64,000 nucleotides of DNA from contig CM065815.1 of the NCBI GenBank assembly GCA_033398695.1, forward strand, positions 14,005,501 through 14,069,500, in the 5' to 3' direction. The position numbers and the translations under genes are program-made. This DNA is from Orobanche coerulescens. Lineage: Eukaryota; Streptophyta; Magnoliopsida; Lamiales; Orobanchaceae. Within the stretch, counting starts at the first letter, position 1. The number at the start of each line of letters is the position of its first letter. Under the pieces are notes generated by a model. The model worked only from the letters and a program-made list of their open reading frames with translations. It was not told where the DNA came from and made no database searches. Positions 1 through 10,584 of the stretch are shown piece by piece.

Positions 1-73
1 TTTGCTCGAACTTGGACATTTTGGATTTTTTGGGAGATGTAGCAATACCCTTTCCCTTGTCAGAACTCGACAT
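1..73 (-). CDS. N-terminus of probable hAT transposase (partial)
   Basis: On the minus strand an ATG at 73 opens a frame that runs 24 codons to the window edge without a stop. The peptide begins MSSSDKGKGIATSPKKSK: serine- and lysine-rich and unstructured, as is usual ahead of the BED zinc finger of hAT transposases. It lies about 400 bp inside the terminal repeat at 480, a normal leader length. No catalytic or zinc-finger residue is in view, so the assignment rests on position and terminal structure. It could equally be a short chance frame. Confidence 0.3.
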   Translation of the reverse strand, partial: MSSSDKGKGIATSPKKSKMSKFEQ

Positions 74-480
74 AATGATAAAATGCGAAAAAAGAGAGAG
101 AGACTAAGTAGTATAGCAATTAGCAATGAGAGTTTTAGAGATAGATAGTATTGAAGGTGTGGAAAAATTGTGTTGGGGAGGGGGGTATTTATAGATAGGA
201 TTTTTTTTTTTAAAATCGGACTAGCGTTAGACCGCCGGTCACGGTCCGACCAGCCAGTCCAACGGCCATTTTTGAATTTTTTTGTTTTTTTATATTTCCG
301 GGTCGTGGTCGGACCCGTGGGTCGGCGAGTTGGGAGAAGCTCGACCCGGACCCCACCCGTGTATACCATGGGTCCGGGTCGGCGGGTCGCACGGGTCAGC
401 CGGGTCCGGGTCTTGCACGGGTCAGCCGGGTCCGGGTCGGCGGGTCGACCCGGTGGGTTGGGTCGTTTTGGGCACCTCTA
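1..480 (-). mobile_element. hAT transposon, 5' end (truncated by window)
   Basis: Read on the minus strand, the element begins at 480 with TAGAGGTGCCCAAAACGACC, followed by a subterminal tract (about 300-470) densely packed with GGGTC/GACCC units. A TAG(A/G)GGTG terminus followed by GGGTC-rich DNA is the usual end structure of Ac-like plant hAT elements. A start codon at 73 heads towards the window edge, as expected for a transposase leader. The 8-bp target duplication cannot be tested because the other end is outside the window. The GC-rich ORFs read across this tract on both strands are low-complexity by-products. Confidence 0.55.
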
Positions 481-574
481 TGAGTGCATCTCTAATATGC
501 ACTGCCACAAACCATTTTCAACACCCTTTATCAGAATTAATATATAATAACACAATAATAAAATATTAATAATA
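481..574. other. AT-rich spacer, nothing recognised
   Basis: This short AT-rich stretch lies between the hAT end and the copia remnant. It may be the decayed 3' end of the copia element. No motif is supportable. Confidence 0.4.
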
Positions 575-1778
575 AGAAATAACCTATGGCGAAGTTTCTC
601 ACGTATTTCTCCAATGTAGATTTTTACAGTGACTTAGTGAACAAATATGCGATGTTCTCATCGAAACTCACTTGTTTCACTTAGATATTCAGCAATTTAT
701 ATTGTTGCTGACTGTAGAAGAATTTCGACAAGATATGCTCGGTCTTTTCACCCTTAAGGAAACCTAACTTCACATTCTCAATGCATGCCGCATTATCCTC
801 GAAGCAGGCCTGGCCTTTCCTAAGGGCTGACTGTGCAACAGCCCAGGGCCCAGAAGGAAGGAGGAGGCCCAATTATAATATATATTAGAAAAATAGAAAT
901 TGTATCCTAAAATCCTATCGGCTGTCTTTATACTCTCCCAAACTCCTTCTACCTTTCCTCTGCTATTCACCCGCCGCCGCCGCTCTTTCTCTTCATTTAC
1001 TGTTTCAATTTTCAACACGCTCCCTCATATGTATTCTCCCCTCATACGATGGACTGGTATTTGTCTTCTATCTCTTCATTTTGTTTTTATTTTATATATT
1101 TGTGTTATTTGTAGATGTAACTTAATTGAATTTTATGCTTCAACTTTCAGGTTCGTTGGTTTCAATCGGTGTTATTTGCTCAATTTGTTTCTAAAAATCC
1201 AGGTTTTATCATTCTATGTTCAATGATTTAATCATCCAAAATTATTATTTGAGCTTGTTTGGTGTTTTCTGGGTAGCTAGTTTCGTATTTGTAAAAAAAT
1301 AGTTCCTCCCAAACAACTATCTGGCGCTCAAAAATGAAATAAAGAAAAAGAGAAGAAGAGAATAAGTACTATGATGTAAGACAGGTTGAACGGGTTAGAA
1401 ATTTTGACAATCGTAAGTAGGATGTTGGAAAATATTGGTTATGATAAGATAATTGAAGTTTTTGCTTCAAAAAATGCAAGGAGACATCGTTTTAGGTGAC
1501 TTATTTTGTTTCTTATTATAGCATTTCGGTATATGTCACATCATTGTATCATTTTTGTGATGAAATCGGCATAGGGATGAGCCGCCTAGCTTAGACTATG
1601 TTCCAAACCCTTTAAAAAAATTATCTAATGTATCGTATTAAAATAGTTGGACATGGGCACAATTTTGTTTTTTTGCCCAGGGCACTACAATGCCATTGGC
1701 CGGGCCTGCCTCGAAGATGCAAGTAGGTGTTGCTATAGTGGAATTTAATCCACAAGTTCTCGTATATGGTCTATGACT
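575..1778 (-). pseudogene. Ty1/copia RNase H remnant, split by a hAT element
   Basis: Minus-strand translation on both sides of the hAT insertion reads as the end of a copia polyprotein: CGLNS-like residues (1717-1778), then FEDNAACIENVKLGFLKG, a degenerate KTEHILSKFFY, and finally a YLFTKSL-like segment near 600. These match the conserved copia RNase H order (YEDNAACI, KHI..KFF, ADLFTKSL). Stops and frameshifts interrupt the frame. With the hAT removed the frame resumes at the FEDN box. The matching integrase fragment of probably the same element lies at 3110-3445; reverse transcriptase is missing between them. Confidence 0.78.
805..1708. mobile_element. Non-autonomous hAT element (904 bp) with perfect 8-bp TSD
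   Basis: The ends are CAGGCCTGGCC (805-815) and the inverted GGCCGGGCCTG (1698-1708), an 11-bp terminal inverted repeat with one mismatch. The 8-bp sequence CCTCGAAG lies directly outside both ends (797-804 and 1709-1716). Subterminal CCCAGGGC motifs also occur in inverted orientation. Eight-bp duplications and CAGGCC(C/T)GGCC-type ends fit the hAT superfamily, Tip100-like in appearance. No transposase frame is visible, so it would depend on an autonomous relative. It sits in the RNase H codons of a copia remnant. Confidence 0.9.
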
Positions 1779-3105
1779 TATAACATCCCCAAATTTATGG
1801 GTAACTACAGCGCCATGGACCCCTCGTGGGGCCTACCAGGCTAGGTTATTCGTTTTGCATTACGGTAACTTATAATATAAAAAGAAAAAATCCCGAAAAT
1901 AACTTTTCATAGCATTAAACAGGAAATTTGAGGTACACACGGGTTGCAAATTATTGCATACCCCTTGAAAATAAAAAACTAAAATTTCAATGAATTACAA
2001 ACCACGTCATCAAGCTCGTCTCGATCCTTTGCATTCCCAAGCCTGTATTCTTGAATTTCCTGCAACTAGCAAGTATACAATACCAGCTCATACCCGGGTC
2101 AAGCCATAACACATCACAACTCATATGTCCACATATATAATTTTGCAATTCCAAATGTATCAGTGTACAAAGTGTTATCACATATACATGAATATAAGAG
2201 CACATACGCGACATATCCCCAATATCTGGATAGAATTTTTACCACCTAAAATTTCCGGTACACACCCCACGGTACGGGCGCTTAACGAACGTTCGTTTTA
2301 AATTTATCTTTGTCCCGCTGGGATGACATAACTTTCATCTTTTCATATGCAAAGCCACATCAGAACACACAAATTCACGCATTCACCGCATCACATTCGG
2401 CATTACATAATCGATACATACTGAACACACAAAATTGTAATAATGCTAGGGCTGAGCAACTTGGACGAACTTACCTTGTAAGTTTGGTCAGTAGTGTGAT
2501 TCCAAATAAGTCTCGAAAAGTCGACTTTCCACATCTAGCTAAAGTTTCAATACTCTATTAATAACACACTACTAGTATTATCATTAAGATACTTTAGTTC
2601 GATTGATTAACGGCTTGTCCGTTTTTTTAAATATTATAATATACCTTATCTTTTCCAACTTTTGGTAAGTAGTCGTCTAAAAACGACTTAGTCGATAACT
2701 TTTAAATATCACTTGAATATTTGAAAATATAATTCAACACTCAAGATGTTCGATTATGGCATATTAGTCATACAAATTTTTAATCAAATAAAATATTTTA
2801 ATCTGTTTAATAAATAATTTTTATAAATCATTCCAATTTATCATTCTCAAATATTCATAAAAGCAATACTCTATATTTTCTTTTATAATAAAAAGTCTTA
2901 TAACTCAGCTTTAATCGAAATAAATATATTTATATTTATATATATCAAAAATAATCTAAAAATCATTCTTTAATATTTACGCTTAGTATACGAATAACAC
3001 AAATTACCCAGATTCACCACATATCGAATCCCAATCATTGATTATGAATTATTCAACTCATATTTATAATATGATCTTCGAAGTACATATTTACTAGGCT
3101 CGTTT
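1779..3105 (-). mobile_element. Diverged LTR-like block (family E)
   Basis: The block opens with TATAACATCCCCAAATTTAT and then CAGCGCCATGGACC...CTACCAGGCTA. It is clearly related to the first 60 bp of the A-family LTR (TGTAACACCCCC...CAGCGCCGTGGG...CACCAGGCTA), read here on the plus strand of a minus-oriented LTR. The rest is AT-rich with no coding frame. It ends about where copia integrase homology resumes (about 3110). The first two bases are mutated from TG, and no target duplication was found. It is probably an old, truncated LTR inserted in the copia relic; the right limit is approximate. Confidence 0.45.
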
Positions 3106-3109
3106 AAGA

Positions 3110-3445
3110 AGGAATCGGACATGGAAATTTTATTACCCCAAATCCAAACATGTCCTAGAGTGGGCTTCCGCCCACTCCACAGTTCTGTGGGTGTTTTAGG
3201 AACTACTTTCGAAGGCACATGTTTAGTATGTATGCCGTTTTTTGCAAGGCGTACCCCGAGAATGAAATAGGTAAAAATGAGTAACTCATCATTGATCTAA
3301 CCATCTCTAAAATAGTTGTGTTCCTTCTCTCAGCAACACCATTTTGTCGTGGAGTTCTCGTGTAATACCACGAGTATTCCATGCTGTTTAAAACCTTGTA
3401 CATCGTTTTAATAATTAAATAATGTGCTCCAACGTGGTGCTTTTA
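3110..3445 (-). pseudogene. Ty1/copia integrase fragment
   Basis: Minus-strand frames contain TPRQNGVAERRNTTILEMVRSMMSYS, here read only as the segments PRQNGVAERR and MVRSMMSY, then a YALQKTAYILN segment and, after a frameshift near 3205, an ELWSGRKPTLGHVWIWG segment. These are the end of the copia integrase core, including the catalytic Glu in the NGVAERRN box, and the adjoining W-G-rich segment. The upstream part with the two catalytic Asp residues is missing. Orientation and order fit the same minus-strand element as the RNase H remnant at 575-1778. Confidence 0.8.
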
Positions 3446-3697
3446 CTTTTATACGTATTATGTTCGGACCGTGTTGTGGCATGTAAATTCTTGAAAGTAC
3501 TTAATTGTGTTGTGATGTGATTTCATGATGTTGATGATATGTCGGTGACTTACCTTGATGTCGTTGAGCAATTATCGATGCCAATATGATGGTGGCCAAC
3601 GTCTTGTTCCCTGAGAAATTACTGGATGAGTCTAAAAGGAAGTCGTGTTATAAGGATTAAACATAATATTATAACTTAGTGTATTGAATGAACATTT

Positions 3698-4009
3698 CGT
3701 ACGTCACTCGAGCAGCATTACGTACGCTATTTTCATAACATTAGGTATGTTAAAGTTTAGACTTTACGTACGTAATGCAGTCTTCGGACGAGATTCTCGA
3801 TCTCGCGTGGTCAGGGCAACTTTCGGCGCGACTACGACAGCTAGTCAATTGATCATTACGTACGTAATTCAGCCACACATTACGTACGTAATTGGCCATG
3901 ACATTTCGGGTAGTTGCTCTTGAGAAACACTTACGTACGTTATCCCATAAGCGGTAACGTACGTAACGAAGGTTACGTACGTAAAACCTTAGGCATTACG
4001 TACGTAATG
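3698..4009. repeat. Array of ACGTACGT palindromes in U3 of LTR C
   Basis: About nine copies of a CGTACG-core palindrome, usually TTACGTACGTAA, lie in 310 bp (near 3698, 3719, 3766, 3856, 3880, 3931, 3956, 3973, 3996). Spacing is irregular, so this is not a simple tandem repeat. With the nested solo LTR removed, the array ends 13 bp before a TATA-like sequence. Promoter function is inferred from position only. Confidence 0.8.
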
Positions 4010-4273
4010 TGATAACACTCATTTTTACACATATTTTTGCACCGATTTTCCGGGTTTTAAGATCCTAAAATGTGTAGAACTGTGTCGTTTATACTCATAT
4101 TGTGTTTATTGGACTCGATCACGCTTGGGTACGTTTTATTGATTTTATAGGTACTTTGTGGACATAAATCAAGCAAGAACGAAGTCTCAAACCCAAATAC
4201 ATATCAAGCAATGCGGAAACGAGAGATCGAGCCTAAAAAGGAGTCAAAACGGTGTCAAAACGGACCAACACGA

Positions 4274-4519
4274 TCTCGGCCGTGTCAAATGACACGGGCC
4301 GTATCATAATCCCGGCCATGCCATATTGACACGGTCGGGTTTCTTATCCAGACAGCTTTTCATTTTCTAGAGGAGTATGACACGGGCCGTGTCATTCGAC
4401 ACGGTCGTGTCATTTGCTCGGCCGTGTCAATTGACACGGTCGAGTTCCCTGTCCAGCGAGTTTCGGAGTTTTTAGCACACTTTGACACGGGCCGTGTCAT
4501 TTGAAACGGGCCGTGTCAC
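4274..4519. repeat. GACACGG(G/C)CCGTGTC palindrome array in solo LTR
   Basis: Six or more copies of a (T)GACACGGGCCGTGTC(A)-type palindrome or its half-site lie in 245 bp, and end about 70 bp upstream of the TATA box at 4589. This has the same position and CpG-rich character as the arrays of the other gypsy LTRs, with a different core. Confidence 0.75.
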
Positions 4520-4588
4520 TTTTCGGTGGAAAAATCACCTTTTGATATTTTTGCAAGATTTGTGTATGAAAAGTGATGTTTTTGGCTT

Positions 4589-4597
4589 TATAAAAAG
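4589..4597 (+). promoter_or_regulatory. TATA box of solo LTR
   Basis: TATAAAAAG lies about 70 bp downstream of the palindrome array and roughly 580 bp into the LTR, consistent with a U3/R boundary near 4620. Confidence 0.6.
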
Positions 4598-7233
4598 GGA
4601 TATTGGACTAGACTTGAGGATATTCAGCCTTTGAGAGAGAATTGGAGAGATTGGAGAGAGAAAAAAACACAAGATTTGTGGGCTTTTACTCCAAAAGAAG
4701 GAGATTTGAAGGAAATTCTTGAAGAACACTTCATGAACATTTGAAGGCTTCAACCAGGATCAATCAAGACACACCACGAGTTTTATCTTCTTCCTACCTT
4801 TTATTCATTTTGTTGTTTTATTTAGCATGAACATGATGATTATTAATCTTTCTTTCATTACCATGTCCGGCTAAACTCTTTAGATTCCGGGCATGGGAGT
4901 ACGTTGATTTGCTATGATTTTGAGGGATTGATGATTATATTTATCTAGTGTGATTTATTTATCAAATACTTGGTTTTGATTCATGTTTAGACACTTGATC
5001 AATGTTTTTACATATTAAACTTAATAGCTCATAATTCGAGAGAAGAGGGCATTAATAGGTTTCGAGAATTTGACGTAGTAAATTACGAGATTGAGAAATC
5101 GGTGATGAACTATGATGATATTTAATCTTATGAACATTTTGGAGTTAGATAATTTATAATAGACGGAGACGTTGTTATAGGTTGTTTAATCTACATTTTA
5201 ATGCATCTCGAGAGAGACTTTAGAATATTGTTGTGATCATCGTTTTGGAGACGCACTTAGAACCTTTTGGAACCAATTCCGACTAAATTTAATAATCAAC
5301 GGAAACCTAGCCTTGGAATCTACCTTTCTAAACTCTTGCAATTCGCTTCCATTCGGATATTTTCAAATGTTTTAATTTATTGTGATCATTGTATTTTATT
5401 TCATTAATCATCCATTTTACCTTTCGATCGTCTAGATAAAACCGGAAACACTATAATCTAGTACTCAACACAATAAGAATATTTAGTCTCTGTGGAATAC
5501 GACCTTGCTCGCCGCTTTCTACATATTCTCTGTACACTTGCGGATTGTTTAAAAATATAGCGAACATAATGCTAGCCCGATATTATAAAATGACATTTCC
5601 TCTTTCATTTCCTCCGACCCTTGAACACTTCTTCTCATCCGAAAATCATCCTCGAGCCCCCCAAACCGAATTTTGAGCCTTCCTAGCCGTGTATTATCAT
5701 AGTAGAGTGGATTGATCAAACTCCGGAGAAGGTTTTGAAGGTGTTGTTCTTCCATTCTTCATCGTCCTTCATCGTTCTTCTTCGTTTCTTGTCAAGTAAG
5801 GTAAGTTTCTCGAATCTTGAATTCATCTCAGTGTTGTTAGATGAGTCGTACTAGATTTCGGATGCCTTGGGTAGTTTAGAACTTTCGATAATGATCGGAC
5901 CGGTAAAAAACTAATCATAATTGTTATCGAAACTTATCAAGTTAGTATGTTGAATGAATTGCAGTAGTACTCGTAGTTGGATTGTAAAACTCATAATCGA
6001 ATTTGTAAATCACCAACACCATAGAATCGTCTTATTATGGATTGCAATTATAATCTGATTATCGTATTGTAAACCCATTGGTAATTCCTTAATGAATTAA
6101 TTAACGATTATCGAATCAGATAAGTTATCAAATATGTTAAGATTTCAGGAGATTTGTGCTTAGTCGTTCTATTCTAGAATTTCGAATTTGAGTAAGTAAT
6201 GAAATTACGGTGGCTATAAGTCGTAGTCGTAACGTAGAAATGTTGTACTAGAATATTATTGTTTAACGAGATGATAAATTGTAAATTCGCGGACCAAGGA
6301 ATTTAGTAATTCGCATTGTGGTTAAAACATGAAATTTTGGTTTTGACGTTATGATCAAACTAGGTTTAGAATCCTAACGGGACGGGAAAATTGTCACTAA
6401 TCGTCATTATCACCATAAGGTATTAATCGACGAATATGTAATAGGTTGAGCACTCGGGTGTGGTTGTTCGAGGCATTGTGTTATCAAGGTAGTAACTCTC
6501 GTCGGATTTGAGGCAAGTGAACCCTTGCTCGGACTATGTTATATCAAATCCCAAAATTTAATGTGCATCACTATCTGTAGAATTGTGCTCGTTTTACTTA
6601 TCTTGTCCGGGGTATTCCTGAGTAAATACTTCCGTGACCCTTGGTTGTGACCTTGGGAGTTTATATGTTGAAATACCGTACGGAACTGTGTTGCGGGATA
6701 AAAGCTGAATGGTACCCACGTCCGGAGTATTCTTGTGTAGATGCTTCCGTGACCCTTGGTTGCGACCTTGGGAGTTTATGTGCTGATATATGAGACAATG
6801 TTGAGTATTCTATAATATATTGCCTTACCAAGTAATAACATTGTATTATGGATTTATCTGATTCTATCAACGAATTTTGTTCATATTGTCTGACCTAGGT
6901 TGGCTGGCACGATTCGCCATGTCATGCAAATTTGTTGAATATGTGCAGGACGTTCCCGAAGGTTCCGGTCAGTCTTGAGAAGTGTTGGGGAGAAGCCTTG
7001 TTAATCTGTTTCTTAAATTGAATTTTGAAAACATTCCACATTATGTAATAACCGCGTATGCGGACTTGTTTTTCTTTAAAGAATTTCGTTTCATACTTAC
7101 GTTATCAGGAGGCTACTTTCCGCAATTTATTTCATGATGAATTTTTTGACTCTTTAAAAACTTGCCTTGTGGGTCCCACACGGGATTCACAGCACTGTAG
7201 CGTCCTGGCAAATTTTGGGGGCGTTACAGAAAA

Positions 7234-7245
7234 TGGTATCAGAGC
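7234..7245 (+). other. Primer-binding site of element C (initiator Met tRNA)
   Basis: TGGTATCAGAGC is complementary to the 3' end of plant initiator tRNA-Met. It lies 5 bp after the LTR end at 7228. It sets the element's orientation (plus) and the LTR boundary. Confidence 0.85.
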
Positions 7246-7452
7246 CGAACACTACGTGGGAAGTTTTATCAAAACATTTTGAAAATGTTTAAAAACCTTC
7301 AAAAGTCCAACTCTCCAAGCGACCGTAACTTTTCGAGGAATGTCAAGGTGAAAACACGTATGTTTCTTGAAAATCAGGTATGATGTTTGAATTCAGTAGA
7401 ACTCGAAGAATAACTGTACTGAAATGACCCTCTAGATCGAAAAATTATCACA
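7246..7452 (+). other. Untranslated leader of element C
   Basis: This is the leader between the PBS and the gag start. It contains no further recognisable signal; a packaging function is expected here but cannot be seen. Confidence 0.4.
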
Positions 7453-8390
7453 ATGGCACGTCGTGGAGCTAGAAGAATCGTGAACGACGCTCAGGGCTCT
7501 GCTGTGAACCAGCAGGAAGACAGGAACACCGCTGAAACCGTTCCAGTCGGAAACTAGCCCCGTCCAATAATCAGAACGAACAGGATGCGGAGAACCATAA
7601 CAATGGAGGAATGGATCTGGCTTTCATTCAGACTCTCGCCCAGGCTATTGCAGTAGGAATCGCTCAGGCCAACCGAGCAGAGCGGGTACCAGTCATTAAC
7701 GTGGAGGAGAATGCCGGAAAGGACCGATGGCTGGGGGAGATGCTGAAGGCTAGACCACCATTATTTGACGGTTCGGGATATAAGCATGTGGACGACTGGA
7801 TTTCCGGAATGGAGACTGCTTCCGAGGTAATCGGTTGCCTAGGGAACCGAAAGGTGCCACTAGGAATCAACCAGCTCTGCGATACTGCAGCCCGATGGTA
7901 GAGGACCTACAAGCCCGAAAACAGAGCAGTCAGGTGGACCGAGTTTTCCAAACTATTGAGAGATGAGTACTGCCCCAGGACAGCTCAAACTGCTCGCGCA
8001 TGGTTGCCGAAAGATGTTCAACGTTACGCAGCTGGATTTCACTGCACAACTATGAGGGCATATGAGGACGTAGTCACGGTATATGCCGGTACTGTTGTTA
8101 GTTTTGATACCAGGCATAACCAAAAGAACCATAAGACGTCTAATCAGTCTGGGAGCACTAGTAGAATGAACTCGGGGACTGGGTTCTCCTCTAAATCAGC
8201 GGTTTCGTACCAATAGAAGGGCACATCTGATCGATCCCTTTGCCGGAGCTGTTTCAGTTGTGGCATAGCTGGACATACCATGAGTCAGTGTCGAAAGGTG
8301 GCTACGAAGTGTTTTTCATGCGGAATAAGTGGGCATATGTATTGCTACTGTTCGCGGGTCAATTCTACATCAAATCCATCTCCTTAGAGT
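7453..8390 (+). pseudogene. gag: gag of element C (Ty3/gypsy), degenerate
   Basis: The likely start is ATG 7453 (MARRGARRIVND...), followed by a stop at 7555 and a frameshift. From 7611 the frame contains the retrotransposon gag core, with RWLGEMLKARPPLFDG, NQLCDTAARW and a WTEFSKLLRDEYCPRTAQ segment. A stop follows ARW (7899) and another lies at 8214. Two CCHC zinc knuckles follow in the same frame: [14 protein letters not shown] (8250-8291) and [14 protein letters not shown] (about 8310-8351). The double knuckle and gag style are those of Tekay/Del-like chromoviruses. Gag would form the particle and bind RNA; this copy cannot make it intact. Confidence 0.85.
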
Positions 8391-8479
8391 CAACAAGGTT
8401 CGGTACAGACATCCAGGGCACCCGCCGTGTCCGATTATCGATCTCCACCTTACCAAATCCCTCCATACGGTCTCTGAAG

Positions 8480-10584
8480 AGGACGTGGGTGTGGGGAGGC
8501 ACTGCACCCTCCTCGGGGACACTGCCATCCCACGTGTTCGAATTGAGGGCTACTGATGACCAGACTGCACTTGCTGTCTCAGGTACACTTCTTATTAATT
8601 CCCAGCCTATTCATGTACTGTTTGATACTGGAGCGATGCATTCGTTTATATATGTGGAATGTGTTAATCATTTGAACCTTCCTTGTGTACCTTGTGAATC
8701 TTTTACTATTAAGCTACCCGAGGGTAGCAGAGTTGGGGGTAATTTGGAAGTTCGAAACTGTCCGATCCGCATTGATGATCAGGACTGGACAGCGAATCTC
8801 ATGGTTTTTCCACTTCAGAACGAAGATGTCATTTTGGGTATGGACTGTATGATGATGCATAGGACGATATTAGATACCTATCACCTGACGGTTTCCATTA
8901 TGACTCGTGACGGTGCCACTCACATAATCAGGGGTCGAGAACACTTCAGTACTAAAGGGTTCCTCAGCCTCCTTACAGCAGAAATATCTTGTGACGCTCG
9001 AGAAACATGTTACTGGTGTTATGTTCTTCAGGAGGACGCATCACAACTATCATTTGATAACATTCCCGCGGTGAGCGGATTTCCAGACGTTTTTCCCGAT
9101 GAATTACCAGGGTTGCCGCCACGACGGGAGGTCGATATCTCGATTGAACTTGAGCCGGGAACGACGCCTATCTCCAAGGCACCATATAGGATGGCACCAG
9201 CTGAAATGAAGGAATTAAAGTTACAACTCAAAGAATTGCTAAGGAAGGGACTGATCTGTACGAGTACTTCACCATGGGGTGCACCAGTCTTTTTTGTGAA
9301 GAAAAAAGACAACTCCATGCGCCTGTGTATCGGATACAGGGAGCTAAACAAGGTCACTATCAAGAACCGTTACTCACTTCCAAGGATTGATGATTTACTG
9401 GATCAACTATAGGGGGCGACTGTGTTTTCAAAAATCGATTTACGGTCCGGATATCACCAATTGAGGATTCGAGAGGAGGATATTCCCAAAACCGCATTTT
9501 GATCAAGATATGGACATTATGAGTACATGGTGGTGTCATTCGGCTTGACTAATGCCCTAGCCGTTTTTATGGAGTTAATGAACAAGGTTGTGACAGAATT
9601 TCTCGATAAGTATGTGGTGGTTTTTATTGACGATATTTTAATCTATTCCCGGGACCGACAGGAGCATGAGGAACACTTGAGGCAGGTGTTAAGTGTTTAG
9701 AGGCAACACCAACTTTATGCTAAACTTTCTAATTGCGAGTTCTGGATGACGGAAGTGACCTTTCTGGGACATGCAATTTCAACAGAAGGCGTCAAGGTAG
9801 ACCCCCAGAAGATCGAGACAGTGATGAGTTGGGAACCACCAAGAAACGTCAAAGAAGTGAGGAGTTTTCTGGGATTGGAAAGATATTATACACGGTTCGT
9901 CGAGGGTTTTTCTTGTGTCGCTCGGCCGTTGATGAATCTACTAAGGAAGAGTACCAAATTTGTCTGGACAAAGGATTGCCAGGAGAGCTTTGATGAATTA
10001 AAAAGGAGACTGACTACTGCTCCGGTGTTAGTATTACCGCAGGGCACATAAGGATTCATGATTTATACAGATGCATCTAAACATGGACTAGGATGTGTCT
10101 TCATGCAAAACGGCAGAGTTATTGCATGGGTCTCTCGACAACTCAAACTGTACGAGGTGAACTATCCGACGCATGACTCGGAACTGGCTGCAGTGGTCCA
10201 CGCTCTTAAGATCTGGAGACACTACCTTTACGGGGTTACCTGTAAGATTTTTACGGACTACAAGAGTTTAAAGTATATTTTCACTCAAAGAGAGTTAAAC
10301 ATGAGGCAGAGGCGTTGGCTGGAGCTAATCAAGGATTATGACGTAGAGATTCTATATCACCCTGGGAAGGCCAACGTCGTAGCAGATGCACTAAGCCGGA
10401 AGACTGCGCAAGAGACGACGCTATCCGGTTTAACAGTACAATTAGAACTCCAACAGGACCTCAGGAGGAATGATATTGAAGTATGGGTACAACGCTGCCA
10501 AGGACAGTTGTGCTCAATTAATATTCACTCATCCTTGCTGGATGAGATACCTCTAGCACAGATGGAAGACCCGGAACTACGCGC
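8480..10584 (+). pseudogene. pol: pol of element C: protease, RT, RNase H; cut off before integrase
   Basis: In a frame different from gag, so a frameshift lies near 8400-8480. The aspartic protease motif is [10 protein letters not shown] (about 8620-8650). The RT begins around [13 protein letters not shown] (about 9080) and contains [26 protein letters not shown] and the catalytic [12 protein letters not shown] box (about 9615-9650). RNase H starts at [10 protein letters not shown] (10061) and ends with [14 protein letters not shown] (about 10360). In-frame stops are at 9410, 9500, 9698 and 10049. The A array inserted at 10585, before any integrase codon; the remainder of C must lie right of this window. 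Confidence 0.88.

Larger units (their letters stand above)
4010..5566 (+). mobile_element. Solo LTR (1557 bp), TSD TAATG
   Basis: The sequence starts TGATAACACTC and ends GCGAACA, and is flanked on both sides by TAATG (4005-4009, 5567-5571). It has TG...CA termini and no internal domain, so it is a solo LTR left by LTR-LTR recombination. A TATA box (TATAAAAAG, 4589-4597) and a 3' segment ending in a CACTTGCGG motif resemble Athila/Tat-type LTRs; the Athila LTR at 42827 ends in a similar way. The lineage is inferred from LTR style, since no coding sequence is present. Confidence 0.9.
3450..7228 (+). mobile_element. 5' LTR of gypsy element C (start uncertain)
   Basis: The 3' end is firm: TTTTGGGGGCGTTACA ends at 7228 and a primer-binding site follows 5 bp later. 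The same end (TTTTGGGGGTGTTACA) closes the A-family LTRs. The 5' boundary is not resolved; it lies between the copia fragment (3445) and the palindrome array (3698). The LTR contains a nested solo LTR (4010-5566). Without it, an array of TTACGTACGTAA palindromes (3698-4009) lies just upstream of a TATA-like TATAAAA at 5584-5590. A CTTGGTTG/ACCTTGGGAG repeat occurs near 6640-6780. Confidence 0.6.

Noticed and set aside
170..569. Open frames of 60-125 codons on both strands near the left edge
   Set aside because: They translate the GGGTC-rich subterminal repeat of a hAT element in several frames at once; low complexity, no domain.
3698..4009. Could the regularly recurring 12-mers be a CRISPR array or satellite?
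   Set aside because: Spacing is irregular, the motif is palindromic and short, no unique equal-length spacers exist, and the context is a eukaryotic LTR.
1779..7228. A single 5.4-kb LTR from 1779 to 7228
   Set aside because: The 1779 end resembles the 3' end of a minus-oriented LTR, whereas 7228 is the 3' end of a plus-oriented LTR, and a copia integrase fragment lies between; treated as two separate blocks.
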